Made by a program: the position numbers and the translations under genes. The notes beneath the pieces are model-generated. The model searched no databases, was not told the origin of the DNA, and saw nothing but the letters and a program-made list of their open reading frames with translations. This document shows positions 33,168 to 41,863 of a DNA stretch of 64,000 nucleotides, piece after piece (within the stretch, counting starts at the first letter, position 1; the number at the start of each line of letters is the position of its first letter). Origin of the DNA: RGIG4140 sp045632845 (GTDB lineage Bacteria; Pseudomonadota; Alphaproteobacteria; CAAHEQ01; UBA3637); the NCBI GenBank assembly GCA_045632845.1, contig JAZQXL010000015.1:166710-230709 (forward strand). The letters are read 5' to 3'.

Positions 33168-35525
33168 TTAGAAATTATAGCGAGCTTTGAGCATACCGCC
33201 TTGTGATTTATAATCTTGACGGAAAGCACCATTATATTCTAATGTGATGTCAATGTTGTCAATAGATGCTGTAACACCTGCGCCAGCTTCAACACCGAAA
33301 CGATGGAGGCGAGAGCCTTCAACAGCATAATTGCTACCACCAATGACAGATACGTTTGAACGAGAGTTGTCTGAAACAATGTCATATGTTGCAGCTAAGC
33401 GAACGTTTGGTTTGAAGTCGATGCCCTTTGCTTTGTAAGTTGTTGTATATTTAACACCTGCAACAGCTGTTAAAACATCATCTCTGTTTGAATGAATGCG
33501 TTGCATGCCATCATAGTAAGAATCAGCATCAACAACCAAATAGCGAAGGCCAGCTTCTGGTGTGAAGCCATTCTTCAAATCATACCCAGTCATCAGATTT
33601 GCCCCATAAGAGTTCACATCATATTCGCTGCGAAGTTGAATGCCTAATGGAGATTTCTTTTCTGTGTATTTTGAATAGTTGTAGTTCAAAACAGAGCTGA
33701 CATACCATTTGTTAGGTTGATATTTGCCATAGATGAAGAAGTTATGACCATCAATTTCAAGATCACGACCATAAGAATCAGCATCAGTATACATATAACC
33801 ATAACCAACACCGACAATGGTTGTATCTGTGATTTCTTTATCAACACCTAAAGCAAAACCACGTGAGTTAGCTTTAAATCCGTCAGAATTGCTTGTTGCA
33901 TCTTGTTTTGTGTGGTTATAAAGAGCTTGCATCCAAAGACCAGCACCTTGAGTGATATCGCCACCAGATGTCCCTTTAATGCTGTCTAAACGGCTTGTTG
34001 AAAGTTTAGCGATTGTATTAGCTGCTTCTTTTGCAACGCCTGTGACAACTTGTGATGTTGTTGGGGCAGCTTGTTTGGCTGCTTCAACAGCTGTAGCTGA
34101 ATTACCAGATTGCATAGCTTCAGAAATAGCAGCGGCAACGAGAGAGCCTTTACCAGTGGCTGAACCGTCAGCTGCAACCAAAGCTAAAACAGCAGTAGCT
34201 TCTTGTTGGGATGCGCCTGTTTCAGTTGTGATTGTATTTGCAACTTCTGATGTTTCTTTTTTAGTAATTAAAATTTCGCCATGTTGGGTGCCTTGGTCAA
34301 ATGTGTATAAAGCATTTGTTGCGTTAATTTCCTTAAATGAGGCATCTCCATCACTCATTAAAGCATAGGAACCACTTTCTAATCCACCTTCAACAATTAA
34401 TTCAGTGATTGTAACATTTGAAAGACCTTTAATTGTTCCTGCCAAAATAGTGGCTGATGAATTTAATCTTGCTGTTAAAGATGTAGCACCATTAAAATTG
34501 ATTATACTCTTTTCTGTACCAGTAATACCACCATCTAAAACGAGTGTTCCTGCAACGTTAAGTGTTCCTTCGTTGTGAATATCATTTTTGACACCAGCAG
34601 CAGTATTAGATTCAAAAGTGTTTGATCCTGCTAAATTGAGTGTGCCACCTGCATCATTAAAAATTGCACCACCTTTTTCTGAAGCAGAGTTGCCAGTAAA
34701 GGTGTTTGTTCCTGATAAGTTGATTGTTCCGTTATTTGTTGATAGAGTAGGAGCAACATCTACCCCAGCGCCATAGTTAGAATCTTTTCCATTGTAAATG
34801 GCACCACCAGCTTTTCCAGCGGAGTTGTTTGTAAAGGATGAATCTGAAATACTAACTGTTGTTTTGTAGACACTTGCAATGGCTCCACCAAAATTACCTG
34901 AGGTGTTTGAAGCAAATTTTGCATTGTTAAATGTTGTTTCTAATCCTGTTGTTCTGATTGAAACAGCGCCACCACGGGCAAGAGATGAGTTCCCAATAAA
35001 TTGAACATCTGTAAAAGTTGCATTTGCTGTACCACCAATCATTACAGCGCCACCACCGTCAGATCCATTATCTGCACTTGCAACAGTTGAATTATTTTGG
35101 AAAAGTGTACGAGTGACAGTAACATTTGGAGCAAAAATACCTAAAGCACCTCCATCATACAAAGCTTTGTTAGAAACAAACTCTGAATCATCAATGCTAA
35201 TAGTTCCATCATAACCTGTTGACATTGCACCTGCAACGTATGAAGAATAGTTGTTTTTGAACACAACGGTGTCGATTGTTACAGATGTATTAGGATAAAG
35301 ACTTTCACCTGTGCCAATAACACCACCGTAAATTTGTCCTTCAGAAGTATAATTTTCAAGAGTGATATTAGAAAGGTTTTGATTCGTGTCAATTGTATAT
35401 CTGTCAGCAGCCATAGCAGGTGTTGCAAAAGCAAGCAAAGCTGCAGCATTTAGTATGGCGCATTTAATTAAAATATTTTTATATCGTTTTGAAAGTTCTT
35501 TAAGAGCCGTGTTTGAGTATCTCAT
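33168..35525 (-). CDS. Autotransporter with GGA(I/V)-repeat passenger
   Basis: A 785-residue outer-membrane autotransporter (type V secretion). An extended signal peptide spans residues 1-39 (ends PAMA). The passenger (40-460) is a beta-helix-type array with recurring GGA[ILVM] followed about 20 residues later by F.NN(S/T): GGALG, GGAVM, GGAVS, GGAIAS, GGAIYN and GGAIFN are visible, as in Chlamydia Pmp-like proteins. A linker rich in Ala (420-500) leads to the autotransporter beta-barrel from about 515, with alternating aromatic strands and the canonical C-terminal phenylalanine (KARYNF). Its promoter TTGACT-N18-TATTAT lies just upstream. Probably an adhesin. Confidence 0.92.
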   Translation of the reverse strand: MRYSNTALKELSKRYKNILIKCAILNAAALLAFATPAMAADRYTIDTNQNLSNITLENYTSEGQIYGGVIGTGESLYPNTSVTIDTVVFKNNYSSYVAGAMSTGYDGTISIDDSEFVSNKALYDGGALGIFAPNVTVTRTLFQNNSTVASADNGSDGGGAVMIGGTANATFTDVQFIGNSSLARGGAVSIRTTGLETTFNNAKFASNTSGNFGGAIASVYKTTVSISDSSFTNNSAGKAGGAIYNGKDSNYGAGVDVAPTLSTNNGTINLSGTNTFTGNSASEKGGAIFNDAGGTLNLAGSNTFESNTAAGVKNDIHNEGTLNVAGTLVLDGGITGTEKSIINFNGATSLTARLNSSATILAGTIKGLSNVTITELIVEGGLESGSYALMSDGDASFKEINATNALYTFDQGTQHGEILITKKETSEVANTITTETGASQQEATAVLALVAADGSATGKGSLVAAAISEAMQSGNSATAVEAAKQAAPTTSQVVTGVAKEAANTIAKLSTSRLDSIKGTSGGDITQGAGLWMQALYNHTKQDATSNSDGFKANSRGFALGVDKEITDTTIVGVGYGYMYTDADSYGRDLEIDGHNFFIYGKYQPNKWYVSSVLNYNYSKYTEKKSPLGIQLRSEYDVNSYGANLMTGYDLKNGFTPEAGLRYLVVDADSYYDGMQRIHSNRDDVLTAVAGVKYTTTYKAKGIDFKPNVRLAATYDIVSDNSRSNVSVIGGSNYAVEGSRLHRFGVEAGAGVTASIDNIDITLEYNGAFRQDYKSQGGMLKARYNF

Positions 35526-35601
35526 TTGTTGTCCTTTCGTTTATGTTGATAATTTTTTGTGTGCTAATAATAGACCTTAAGTAGGTAAAAAGTCAAGGTT
35601 A

Positions 35602-35661
35602 AAAAAATATTTTAATGAATATTTTAGTATGTTGAAATATAAGATATTTTATAACCATCGT
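35602..35661 (-). CDS. Possible 19-codon small open frame
   Basis: MVIKYLIFQHTKIFIKIFF, with an excellent AAAGGAG site 7 bases before the ATG. It lies between the candidate RNA terminator and the autotransporter promoter. Hydrophobic and basic; no further support for translation. Confidence 0.3.
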
Positions 35662-35674
35662 TTTCTCCTTTTTA

Positions 35675-35895
35675 CCATTAATAAAACCCACCAAAAAGGA
35701 GGTGGTCGTATGTTAGAAAACCGTTGACAATAAACAAAGCACGGCTCGGCTTATTTGGCAGAATCTTATTCACCGACATCCGTCCTTTAGACAGATTATC
35801 GGCATACTTATTTTAGTCGTTATGCGAACGACTGTTTATTGCCAGAAGGGTTTCTACGCCCTGAGTTGACTGATTTAAATCAAGTTATACCGATT
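35675..35895 (-). ncRNA. Candidate structured small RNA
   Basis: A GC-richer non-coding island. A long-range stem pairs CAATAAACA (rc of 35825-35845) with TGTTTATTG (rc of 35728-35738). Inside are a perfect hairpin GTCGTT-CGCATA/AACGAC type (35817-35833) and CCGA..CTGTC-TAAAG-GACGG..TCGG (35780-35812). On the minus strand a TATAAT-like box precedes it at about 35900 and it ends in CCACC-TCCTTTTT-GGTGG plus GTTTTATT (about 35680-35702). The rod-like shape recalls 6S RNA, but I cannot assign a family. Confidence 0.45.
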
Positions 35896-36044
35896 ATAAA
35901 ATAAAAAAAATAAAAATAATTTCACTTCTTTTTTTGTAAAGTTATCCAGAGACAAACTTTCGTTTGTAATGGTTGAAATTTCAGCTTATTTACTTGAATT
36001 GTTTGATTTTTCATCTATTTAATTTGCAAAAGGAGATTGACTAT

Positions 36045-36566
36045 ATGAAAAAAATTTTGATTACGGCTTTTTTGTTAACTTCAGCTTGTTGTTTGTCTCA
36101 AAAAACAATGATTTCAGAAATTTATTTGTTAAGCTCAACAGAGGTTCCATTATCAATTGGAACTGTTCAAATAACAGACACATTAGAAGGGTTGTTGTTT
36201 GAGGTGGATTTAGAAAATCTTCCAGAAGGGGCTCATGGTTTTCACATTCATGAAAATGGTAATTGTATGCCCTCAAAAGATGCAAATGGAAACATTGTGT
36301 TAGCAGGAAAAGCGGGTGCTCATTACGACCCTGATGAAACAAATCAGCATTTGGGTCCCAAGGGTGCAGGTCACAAAGGAGATTTACCAGTCTTGGTAGC
36401 AGATCATAAGGGGCAGGTGAAAACAAAATTTTATCATACCAAACTTTCTTTTGATGAAATTAAAAACAGATCGTTAATTGTTCATCAAAAGGGGGATAAT
36501 TATAAGGATTCTCCCAAACCATTAGGGGGAGGAGAAGGACGCATGGCTTGTGGTGTTATTTATTAA
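36045..36566 (+). CDS. sodC: Cu/Zn superoxide dismutase
   Basis: A 173-residue exported enzyme converting superoxide to O2 and H2O2 in the periplasm. The start at 36045 follows AAGGAGA. The signal peptide ends LTSAC, possibly a lipobox. All copper/zinc ligands are seen: HGFHIHE (His64-69), His93, His102, His110, Asp113, and His147. The Cys74-Cys169 pair corresponds to the family disulphide, and GGGEGRMACG is the C-terminal signature. It stands alone and is convergent with the S41-like gene, whose stop overlaps it by 4 bases. Confidence 0.95.
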   Translation: MKKILITAFLLTSACCLSQKTMISEIYLLSSTEVPLSIGTVQITDTLEGLLFEVDLENLPEGAHGFHIHENGNCMPSKDANGNIVLAGKAGAHYDPDETNQHLGPKGAGHKGDLPVLVADHKGQVKTKFYHTKLSFDEIKNRSLIVHQKGDNYKDSPKPLGGGEGRMACGVIY

Positions 36567-37822
36567 CGCCCCGTGTTTGAAAAAGGTCTGACATAGGGGG
36601 ATAAGTCTTTTTTAAACTCCGCCATGGCATGGGAGAGGGCATCCATCCCCTTAGGTGTTGGATGAGTAGGTTTTTTACCAATTCCTTCAGGTATGGATGG
36701 GTACATTTCATTTATAAAAACACCTGTAACCAATATTCCGCCAGCAGGCAGAGGAATTCCCGTTGTGTCACCATATTCACCACATCCACAAGAGTTTTCA
36801 CCCATAAATTTTGCTTTTGGATGCTTGTGAAGAGCAAATATATATTCTCCTGAAGAGCTGGTCATGCGATCTGCTAACACATAAATGGGCTTGTTATACC
36901 CTTTTTCAGGATTAAAAGGTGTTTCATCAGCGCCAGATTGATGAAAATAGCCATTTTCATCTGCCAGACTATAAAGATGATTGAGGGTTTTATCATACCC
37001 AGGAAATTTGAATTGATGGATGCGCTTGGCTTCCTCAGTTGTCCGCATATGTGTTGCTTTTAAAAATTGAGGTTCATTACCATATAATCTTTTGTTGATT
37101 TCTGAAACCATACGTGCATTGCCACCTTCATTTCCCCTTACATCAAAGACAACGCCATCAAAATTTTGCAAATTTTCATCCAATACATCCAAAAAAGCTT
37201 TAAAATCAAATGCAGGATCATTGGGTTGTGGGCATTTTGATAAGGAAATAATACCCAATTTTTTGCCATTGACTGTTTGTGTGAAAATACCCATAGAATG
37301 ACCTTTATCATTTTGTTGAAAACAAAGCGTTTGAGTATTTTCTTGATTAGGAAGCGAAAAACAAGCATTTTGACCAACACTTGTTGTGGGGTATTTGTCA
37401 ATAACCGTATCATCAATAGCATGTGCCATTTCGCTGTTAACCAATCGTTGATTTTGATTGTTAAGCAAAAAAGTGTGGTTGTCAGGAATGCTTTTTAACA
37501 AAAGCGTTTCCATTGATTTTAGCATGTCATTTGTGTTTTGAGGGGGTGTGTTATAAAGATCAACAATCCCTTTTTTAAACTTCATTTTATAAGAATCTGG
37601 GAAATAAGGCCAATTAACATGCCCATTTGCAATTAACCTTCCAAAAAGAGCAATGCTTTTTTGAATGCGCTCTTTATCAGTTGTTGCTTTTGCTCTTTCA
37701 CTTGGGATTTCATCAAGCGAAACGGAAGATATAATCTTATCAAACAAAAAATCTGTTTTTTTTGTTTCAATGGATGTTTGAGTTTCTTTTAAATTTTCAT
37801 CTTCTTGATTTTCTAATATCAT
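36563..37822 (-). CDS. Second S41 peptidase-like protein without signal peptide
   Basis: A 419-residue paralogue of the protein at 6708-7736. The start at 37822 follows GGAGGGACA. The S41 core shows DVRGNEGG at 227-234, the nucleophile region MTSSSGEYIF at 320-329 (Ser323 probable) and GENSCGCGEYGDT at 341-353. The first 120 residues are helical with no PDZ domain, no signal peptide. The C-terminus is PFSNTGR. It has its own promoter (37849-37877). Role unknown. Confidence 0.85.
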   Translation of the reverse strand: MILENQEDENLKETQTSIETKKTDFLFDKIISSVSLDEIPSERAKATTDKERIQKSIALFGRLIANGHVNWPYFPDSYKMKFKKGIVDLYNTPPQNTNDMLKSMETLLLKSIPDNHTFLLNNQNQRLVNSEMAHAIDDTVIDKYPTTSVGQNACFSLPNQENTQTLCFQQNDKGHSMGIFTQTVNGKKLGIISLSKCPQPNDPAFDFKAFLDVLDENLQNFDGVVFDVRGNEGGNARMVSEINKRLYGNEPQFLKATHMRTTEEAKRIHQFKFPGYDKTLNHLYSLADENGYFHQSGADETPFNPEKGYNKPIYVLADRMTSSSGEYIFALHKHPKAKFMGENSCGCGEYGDTTGIPLPAGGILVTGVFINEMYPSIPEGIGKKPTHPTPKGMDALSHAMAEFKKDLSPYVRPFSNTGR

Positions 37823-37848
37823 ATTTTGTCCCTCCAACCTTATTATAT

Positions 37849-37877
37849 AGGATAACAAAGATATCCTTTTTTGTCAA
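37849..37877 (-). promoter_or_regulatory. Promoter of the second S41-like gene
   Basis: Minus strand TTGACA (37872-37877), 17 bases, TATCCT (37849-37854). Confidence 0.7.
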
Positions 37878-37878
37878 A

Positions 37879-38790
37879 TTAAGAAATAGGGGAATTGTAT
37901 TTTAAGTTTTTTTCAATGAACAGCCAGGCCTCAACCCCAGTCTTGTTGCAAATTGACGATACAGGGAAGGGGGATTCCTCTTTTTCTTCGTGTATATTAG
38001 TTGAAAAACCAGCCTTGTGGCAAATGAGAGGATATCCCACACCATCTTTTGTTCCTTGGTCATCTGTTCCGACAATTTCACCCAAATCAAGGTTGTATTT
38101 TTTAGAAAAATAGCGAATTGCAAGAGCTTTGTTGGCGCCTTTTAATGTGACATAAATGGATTTTCTGGTGCAAAGAACCTCAAATAAAGGGAATTCTTTT
38201 TGAACATAATCGCTCATCAAGTGTGTTAAATTGAAAATTTTGTCTTGATGCGCTTGGTCAAGAATAAGCTCTTTTTCATTTAACTGAGCGATAAATCCGT
38301 ATTTTTTATCTCCTTTATATTTCAACTCATTGTCAATTTGAAGTGTTGTTGTGATTTTTTCGTACAAGTCTTGTCTTAAAAAGGTTTTAAAAAGATTTTT
38401 ATGCCCTTTTATTTTGAAAAATTTAATTAAATCAATTTCTTTTACAATAATTTCTTTGTTTTTATCAAATTTAAAGGATAAAACACTAGCCCCTTGTTCT
38501 GGGAAAATAAAAAAGTTTTTAATTTCCTTATTGGAAAGTCCATTTGTTACGGCTGCTAAAATGCTTTTGAGCATAGGGTTGTCTTCAAAAGATCTGGCGC
38601 TGCAAATGCCAAAGGGAACACCATTTTTTAAATGTTTTTGAATTTGAGATATCACCAATGGAGATAAACTTGAAGCGTTTTCATGTGTGCCAGTCAAATT
38701 GCCATCCACATCAGCAATATGCGCTTTGTATGTTTTTTGGCGCAAAAATTCCCATTTTTCTAAAAGTTGCTTATTCATAGATGTACCCAT
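37879..38790 (-). CDS. HAD-superfamily (Cof-type) phosphatase-like protein
   Basis: A 303-residue cytoplasmic protein. The HAD nucleophile motif is ADVDGNLTGTH (Asp27, Asp29), motif II is ICSARSFED (Ser at about 63), and motif IV is GTDDQGTKDGVGYPLICHKAGF near 243-264. This fits the sugar-phosphate phosphatase branch with a C2-type cap. Substrate unknown. Its start overlaps the end of the upstream gene by 20 bases (or 8 bases if the second ATG is used), so the two are coupled. Confidence 0.82.
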   Translation of the reverse strand: MGTSMNKQLLEKWEFLRQKTYKAHIADVDGNLTGTHENASSLSPLVISQIQKHLKNGVPFGICSARSFEDNPMLKSILAAVTNGLSNKEIKNFFIFPEQGASVLSFKFDKNKEIIVKEIDLIKFFKIKGHKNLFKTFLRQDLYEKITTTLQIDNELKYKGDKKYGFIAQLNEKELILDQAHQDKIFNLTHLMSDYVQKEFPLFEVLCTRKSIYVTLKGANKALAIRYFSKKYNLDLGEIVGTDDQGTKDGVGYPLICHKAGFSTNIHEEKEESPFPVSSICNKTGVEAWLFIEKNLKYNSPIS

Positions 38791-39535
38791 TTAAAATAAG
38801 TTTGGTTAAAAAAAGTTGTTTGCAAAGATCTGCCTTTTGTCCACCAGAAATATATTCACTTACTTCACCAGCATACCTAGCAGTATTATAGTCTGCATAT
38901 GATAAATCACCCGTTCCTTTCCAGTCGGTTAGATACCCTTCAACATAAATAGTTTCACCTCGATTAATATTCTTTAGTGCTTTTTTAATGACATTTGACG
39001 ATGGAATGATATGAATGTTTGTGACTTCCTTTGAATCGTAGTATCCACCAGGAAGTATGTAGGTTTCTAATGTGTTTTCAATGTGTGAAAATTTGATTTT
39101 TTTTAAATTTTCTTTTTCTGCTGTTTTGCCAAAAACAAGAGATAAATCAATGGGTGCAACCTCATGATAGAGTGTTGATCCATCAACATTTCCAGATGCT
39201 AAATACCACGATTTAATAAGAGCATCATTTTGGTCAACCCAAGCGACATAACCTGTTGCGCGATAAATTTTAACAAATGTTTTTTGGATTTTGTGCCCAT
39301 TTACAGTGATTAATTGGCTTGGATGGGGGTCGGTATAATCTTCGTATGTTTCTTTTAAATCACCTAAAGGTGTATTTGTTTTTTTTGCCAAAAAGGCTTG
39401 ATTGATGGGTCGTATAATCATCCGAAAAGGATAGCCCACACTTGGATAACAGGTGGAAAGTTGTAAGATGAAAAAAAACAATACGCCATAGATGCTTATT
39501 TTTGTTAAAATGCGTTCTAATTTTTGTCGAAACAT
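38771..39535 (-). CDS. Membrane-anchored periplasmic protein of unknown function
   Basis: A 254-residue protein with a basic N-terminus and one membrane helix at about residues 11-29 (ISIYGVLFFFILQLSTCY). The remainder is predicted periplasmic. Recurrent aromatic strands such as GYVAWVDQNDALIKSWYLASG and IYVEGYLTDWKG suggest a beta-rich fold; a known family was not recognised. Ribosome binding site AAGGAGAT. First gene of a coupled pair with the HAD phosphatase. Confidence 0.65.
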   Translation of the reverse strand: MFRQKLERILTKISIYGVLFFFILQLSTCYPSVGYPFRMIIRPINQAFLAKKTNTPLGDLKETYEDYTDPHPSQLITVNGHKIQKTFVKIYRATGYVAWVDQNDALIKSWYLASGNVDGSTLYHEVAPIDLSLVFGKTAEKENLKKIKFSHIENTLETYILPGGYYDSKEVTNIHIIPSSNVIKKALKNINRGETIYVEGYLTDWKGTGDLSYADYNTARYAGEVSEYISGGQKADLCKQLFLTKLILNGYIYE

Positions 39536-39595
39536 CCTATCTCCTTATTTTTTTATAAATCTATCCTATAGAATATTTTTAAATAAGGCAATAAA

Positions 39596-39801
39596 AAATG
39601 AGCTTCCGAAAATGGAAACTCTTTTAATGGCTCCAGCGGTAGGGCTGCTCGGGATAAATCCCTCGTCTTCATTTCATTTCAGACCGCCTCGCTGACGCTC
39701 ACCGTCCGCTACGCTAACGCTTGCGAGCGAACCTTTGACGGTTCTCGCCCTATCATATGGAACGCATAAAAAAAAAGACCCCAAAAAGGACCTTTTTTTA
39801 A
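39596..39801 (-). repeat. tRNA-Asn tail element
   Basis: Behind tRNA-Asn and its terminator (GGTCC/GGGGTC hairpin, T9, about 39769-39800) lies a palindrome-rich segment (39660-39745) with AGGTTCG, AGCGTTAGCG, GGACG and GGCGGTC in the same order as behind tRNA-Gln. It ends with a 25-bp exact copy of the tRNA-Asn 3' end (39622-39646 versus 39796-39820, 174 bp apart), then another hairpin terminator (GAG.TTCC/GGAAGCTC). A 13-bp stretch at 39667-39679 recurs in the tRNA-Thr element. Confidence 0.8.
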
Positions 39802-39876
39802 TGGCTCCAGCGGTAGGGCTCGAACCTACGACCGATCGGTTAACAGCCGATTGCTCTACCACTGAGCTACGCTGGA
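39802..39876 (-). tRNA. tRNA-Asn (anticodon GTT)
   Basis: Acceptor stem TCCAGCG/CGCTGGA, anticodon stem ATCGG/CCGAT around loop CTGTTAA, T-arm GTAGGTTCGAGCCCTAC, discriminator G, CCA encoded. Confidence 0.97.
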
Positions 39877-39961
39877 ACAACAGATTTATTTTTATCTTAT
39901 TTTAAAATAAAATGCAAGAAAAATTTTTATTTTTTTTATTTTTTTTATTTCTTGTTGATTT

Positions 39962-40813
39962 TTAAATAATTTCTTTTCCTAAATAATACCATTCAGCCCC
40001 CAATCCTGCACCATGATTTGGCATAATTATCACGCCATCAAAAGGTGATATCAATTTTTCACCCGTATTGTATGTTGCGATAACTTCATTTTTTGCTATT
40101 TTATCCAAATGTTTAAAGTCTTTTTGTAAAGATCCTTCTTTTTCTTTGATGATAAAAGAGGAGAGGGTAATAATCTTTTTGTTACAAGGGGAGGGTTCAT
40201 TTCCTTCAATAAGACCAAAGTGTTTTAATGTATTTAAAATTGTTTTTTCAGCAAGGTGAATTGCCTTTTCAGCTTTATGATATCCGCACTCGACAGTTAA
40301 TGCTGAAATACCTTTTTGATGAGCATATTCTTCGGTTGAAAAATTATCAATATCGGTGTTTTGTTTATATATGTCAGGCCAACCTGCAAGGGCGGTTTGA
40401 ACAGGAATAAAATTTAAAAAATCAAGATTTTCTTGAGTTGGATAATCAATAAATGCAAAAGCTTCATCTTCTTCGCAGTGGGTGGAGTGCAAATCAAGCA
40501 AAATATCTGCAGTGTTGATATATGAAATCAGTTGATTGGCAATTTTTTGTTCGTGTGAAGAGGGGGTCGGATGGAATTTAATCACTCGATTTAAATTTTC
40601 ATCCACAAAACGGATGTCCATTTGTTGAGCAAGTTCATTTACCACTGGAATAATGGTAATTTTTCCTTTTTTTAATGTTAATTTTTCTGTTTTAAATAAA
40701 TCGATTAACTTTTTGCCAGCAATGGTTCCAGCAATTTCATTCCCATGGACAGCTCCTAAGATTAAAATGTGGGGACCTTTTAAGCTGCTTTCAAAAGAGT
40801 ATGCTTTAAACAT
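39962..40813 (-). CDS. Aspartoacylase/succinylglutamate desuccinylase-family zinc hydrolase
   Basis: A 283-residue M14-type carboxypeptidase-fold enzyme. The zinc ligands are His23 and Glu26 (GAVHGNEIAG) and the later histidine in LLDLHSTHCEEDEAF; DENLNRVI supplies the substrate-binding Arg and Asn; VECGYHK (about 185) carries the catalytic Glu. Members remove acyl groups from N-acyl amino acids. Its start overlaps the GNAT gene by 8 bases, so acylation and deacylation functions are translated together, an interesting pairing. Confidence 0.85.
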   Translation of the reverse strand: MFKAYSFESSLKGPHILILGAVHGNEIAGTIAGKKLIDLFKTEKLTLKKGKITIIPVVNELAQQMDIRFVDENLNRVIKFHPTPSSHEQKIANQLISYINTADILLDLHSTHCEEDEAFAFIDYPTQENLDFLNFIPVQTALAGWPDIYKQNTDIDNFSTEEYAHQKGISALTVECGYHKAEKAIHLAEKTILNTLKHFGLIEGNEPSPCNKKIITLSSFIIKEKEGSLQKDFKHLDKIAKNEVIATYNTGEKLISPFDGVIIMPNHGAGLGAEWYYLGKEII

Positions 40814-41645
40814 ATGAGAAAACCTTTCTTTGCTGATGGTGTGGTGTTAAAACAAATTTTTGAGAACGAATGAGAGTTGGTTTTTTAATAAATTCCATAA
40901 CTTGACTGGCTGGATCATAATTTGTCCCTTGAAAATTGTGATTTAAAAGGTCATCAATCCCTTTTTGGTCTGAAACACGAACAAAGGCTAATTGTGTTGG
41001 AATTTGTGTGTGGCGAGAATCTCGCTGGCTGAGATTAATTTTCATTGTATAAATTGGGCCATTATCAGTTGGGTCAATGCCAGATGAAATCAATAAAAAT
41101 TGATTGGCAAAATAAGGGGTTAAATTGTTCACGTTGTTTCGATCAATGATGGAATATGCTTCTTGACACCCCATTTGTTTTGCTATTTGAGAACGGATAG
41201 AAACCATTATTTGATTGATTTTGTTTCCTCTATAGGCTGGTAACACGCAATCGCCTCCAAATGTTGCAACTTTTTTGTTGTTTTCAAAAGCGGAGGTTTC
41301 TTGATTTGGGATTTCGTTTAGAAAAGTTTCTTTATCAGAGCACACTTTAATGTATGACATGCCAATGAGTGTGCCATTGTGAAAAACACCCATAAATTTT
41401 GTTGTATTGTCATTAACAATGTTTTCATAGTATGAAATATCATCATGTTTGCGAATGAAAGTTTGTTCTTCAGGCCTTAGAGCATGGTAAATCTCTTGAG
41501 AAAGGGTAAACATTTTTGAGGCATCTTGTTTTTTAAGCAAACGGACGTGGAAAGAGGCATTTTCAACTTCTATTCCATCTTTTTTCAAAAGTGTTCCTCT
41601 GAAAAGGATTGTTTCGTGCGTTTGAGTAAAAAGTGAATGTGACAT
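40806..41645 (-). CDS. GNAT-like acetyltransferase
   Basis: A 279-residue protein with an acetyltransferase core: the strand-helix at FGGDCVLPAYRGNKINQIMV (about residues 130-149) matches GNAT motif A (v.P.yrg.gig..l). FHVRLLKKQDASKMF at 33-47 is the usual N-terminal strand-helix. The C-terminal 80 residues are an extension. It is coupled to the aspartoacylase-like gene and preceded by a leader peptide plus terminator (41672-41791). Substrate unknown. Confidence 0.72.
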   Translation of the reverse strand: MSHSLFTQTHETILFRGTLLKKDGIEVENASFHVRLLKKQDASKMFTLSQEIYHALRPEEQTFIRKHDDISYYENIVNDNTTKFMGVFHNGTLIGMSYIKVCSDKETFLNEIPNQETSAFENNKKVATFGGDCVLPAYRGNKINQIMVSIRSQIAKQMGCQEAYSIIDRNNVNNLTPYFANQFLLISSGIDPTDNGPIYTMKINLSQRDSRHTQIPTQLAFVRVSDQKGIDDLLNHNFQGTNYDPASQVMEFIKKPTLIRSQKFVLTPHHQQRKVFSYV

Positions 41646-41671
41646 TTTGACCTTTCATTTATTTTAGTAAC

Positions 41672-41731
41672 AAAAAAGCGGGATTTTAAAATCCCGCTCT
41701 ATACTTGTTAAACCTGTTTTCAGACAACAAC
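41672..41731 (-). promoter_or_regulatory. Attenuator of the GNAT-aspartoacylase pair
   Basis: Terminator on the minus strand: AGCGGGATTTT/AAAATCCCGCT (41677-41698) with T6. The upstream GTGGGAT (41751-41757) can pair with ATCCCGC of the terminator, and TAAGTTGTT/AACAACTTA arms (41726-41734 with 41767-41775, 9 bp) form a competing hairpin inside the leader reading frame. Confidence 0.6.
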
Positions 41732-41791
41732 TTATGACGGGAGATGAACCATCCCACGTTTAGATTTAAGTTGTTTTGATGCTGTAAACAT
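41732..41791 (-). CDS. Leader peptide upstream of the GNAT gene
   Basis: Encodes MFTASKQLKSKRGMVHLPS with a strong AAGGAG site 6 bases before the ATG. The promoter is TTGACA-N17-TATTCT (41817-41845). Both arms of a 9-bp hairpin lie in the reading frame, and the stop is inside the second arm. A terminator separates it from the GNAT gene. No single amino acid dominates, so the signal it senses is not apparent. Confidence 0.6.
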   Translation of the reverse strand: MFTASKQLKSKRGMVHLPS

Positions 41792-41816
41792 AGCTTCTCC
41801 TTATTCAATTAGTCAG

Positions 41817-41845
41817 AGAATAACAGATAAAAAACAAATTGTCAA
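41817..41845 (-). promoter_or_regulatory. Promoter of the GNAT leader
   Basis: Minus strand TTGACA (41840-41845), 17 bases, TATTCT (41817-41822). Confidence 0.75.
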
Positions 41846-41863
41846 CAAAAAGTAATAAAAAAG

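Noticed and set aside
33952..34776. Open frames opposite the autotransporter gene
   Set aside because: They are composition shadows of the long minus-strand gene without ribosome binding sites.
35717..35734. Five-codon frame MLENR with a strong Shine-Dalgarno on the plus strand
   Set aside because: The apparent site is one arm of the candidate terminator hairpin on the minus strand; no downstream gene is linked to it.
35675..35895. tmRNA, SRP RNA or RNase P RNA
   Set aside because: None of their conserved sequence blocks is present on either strand.
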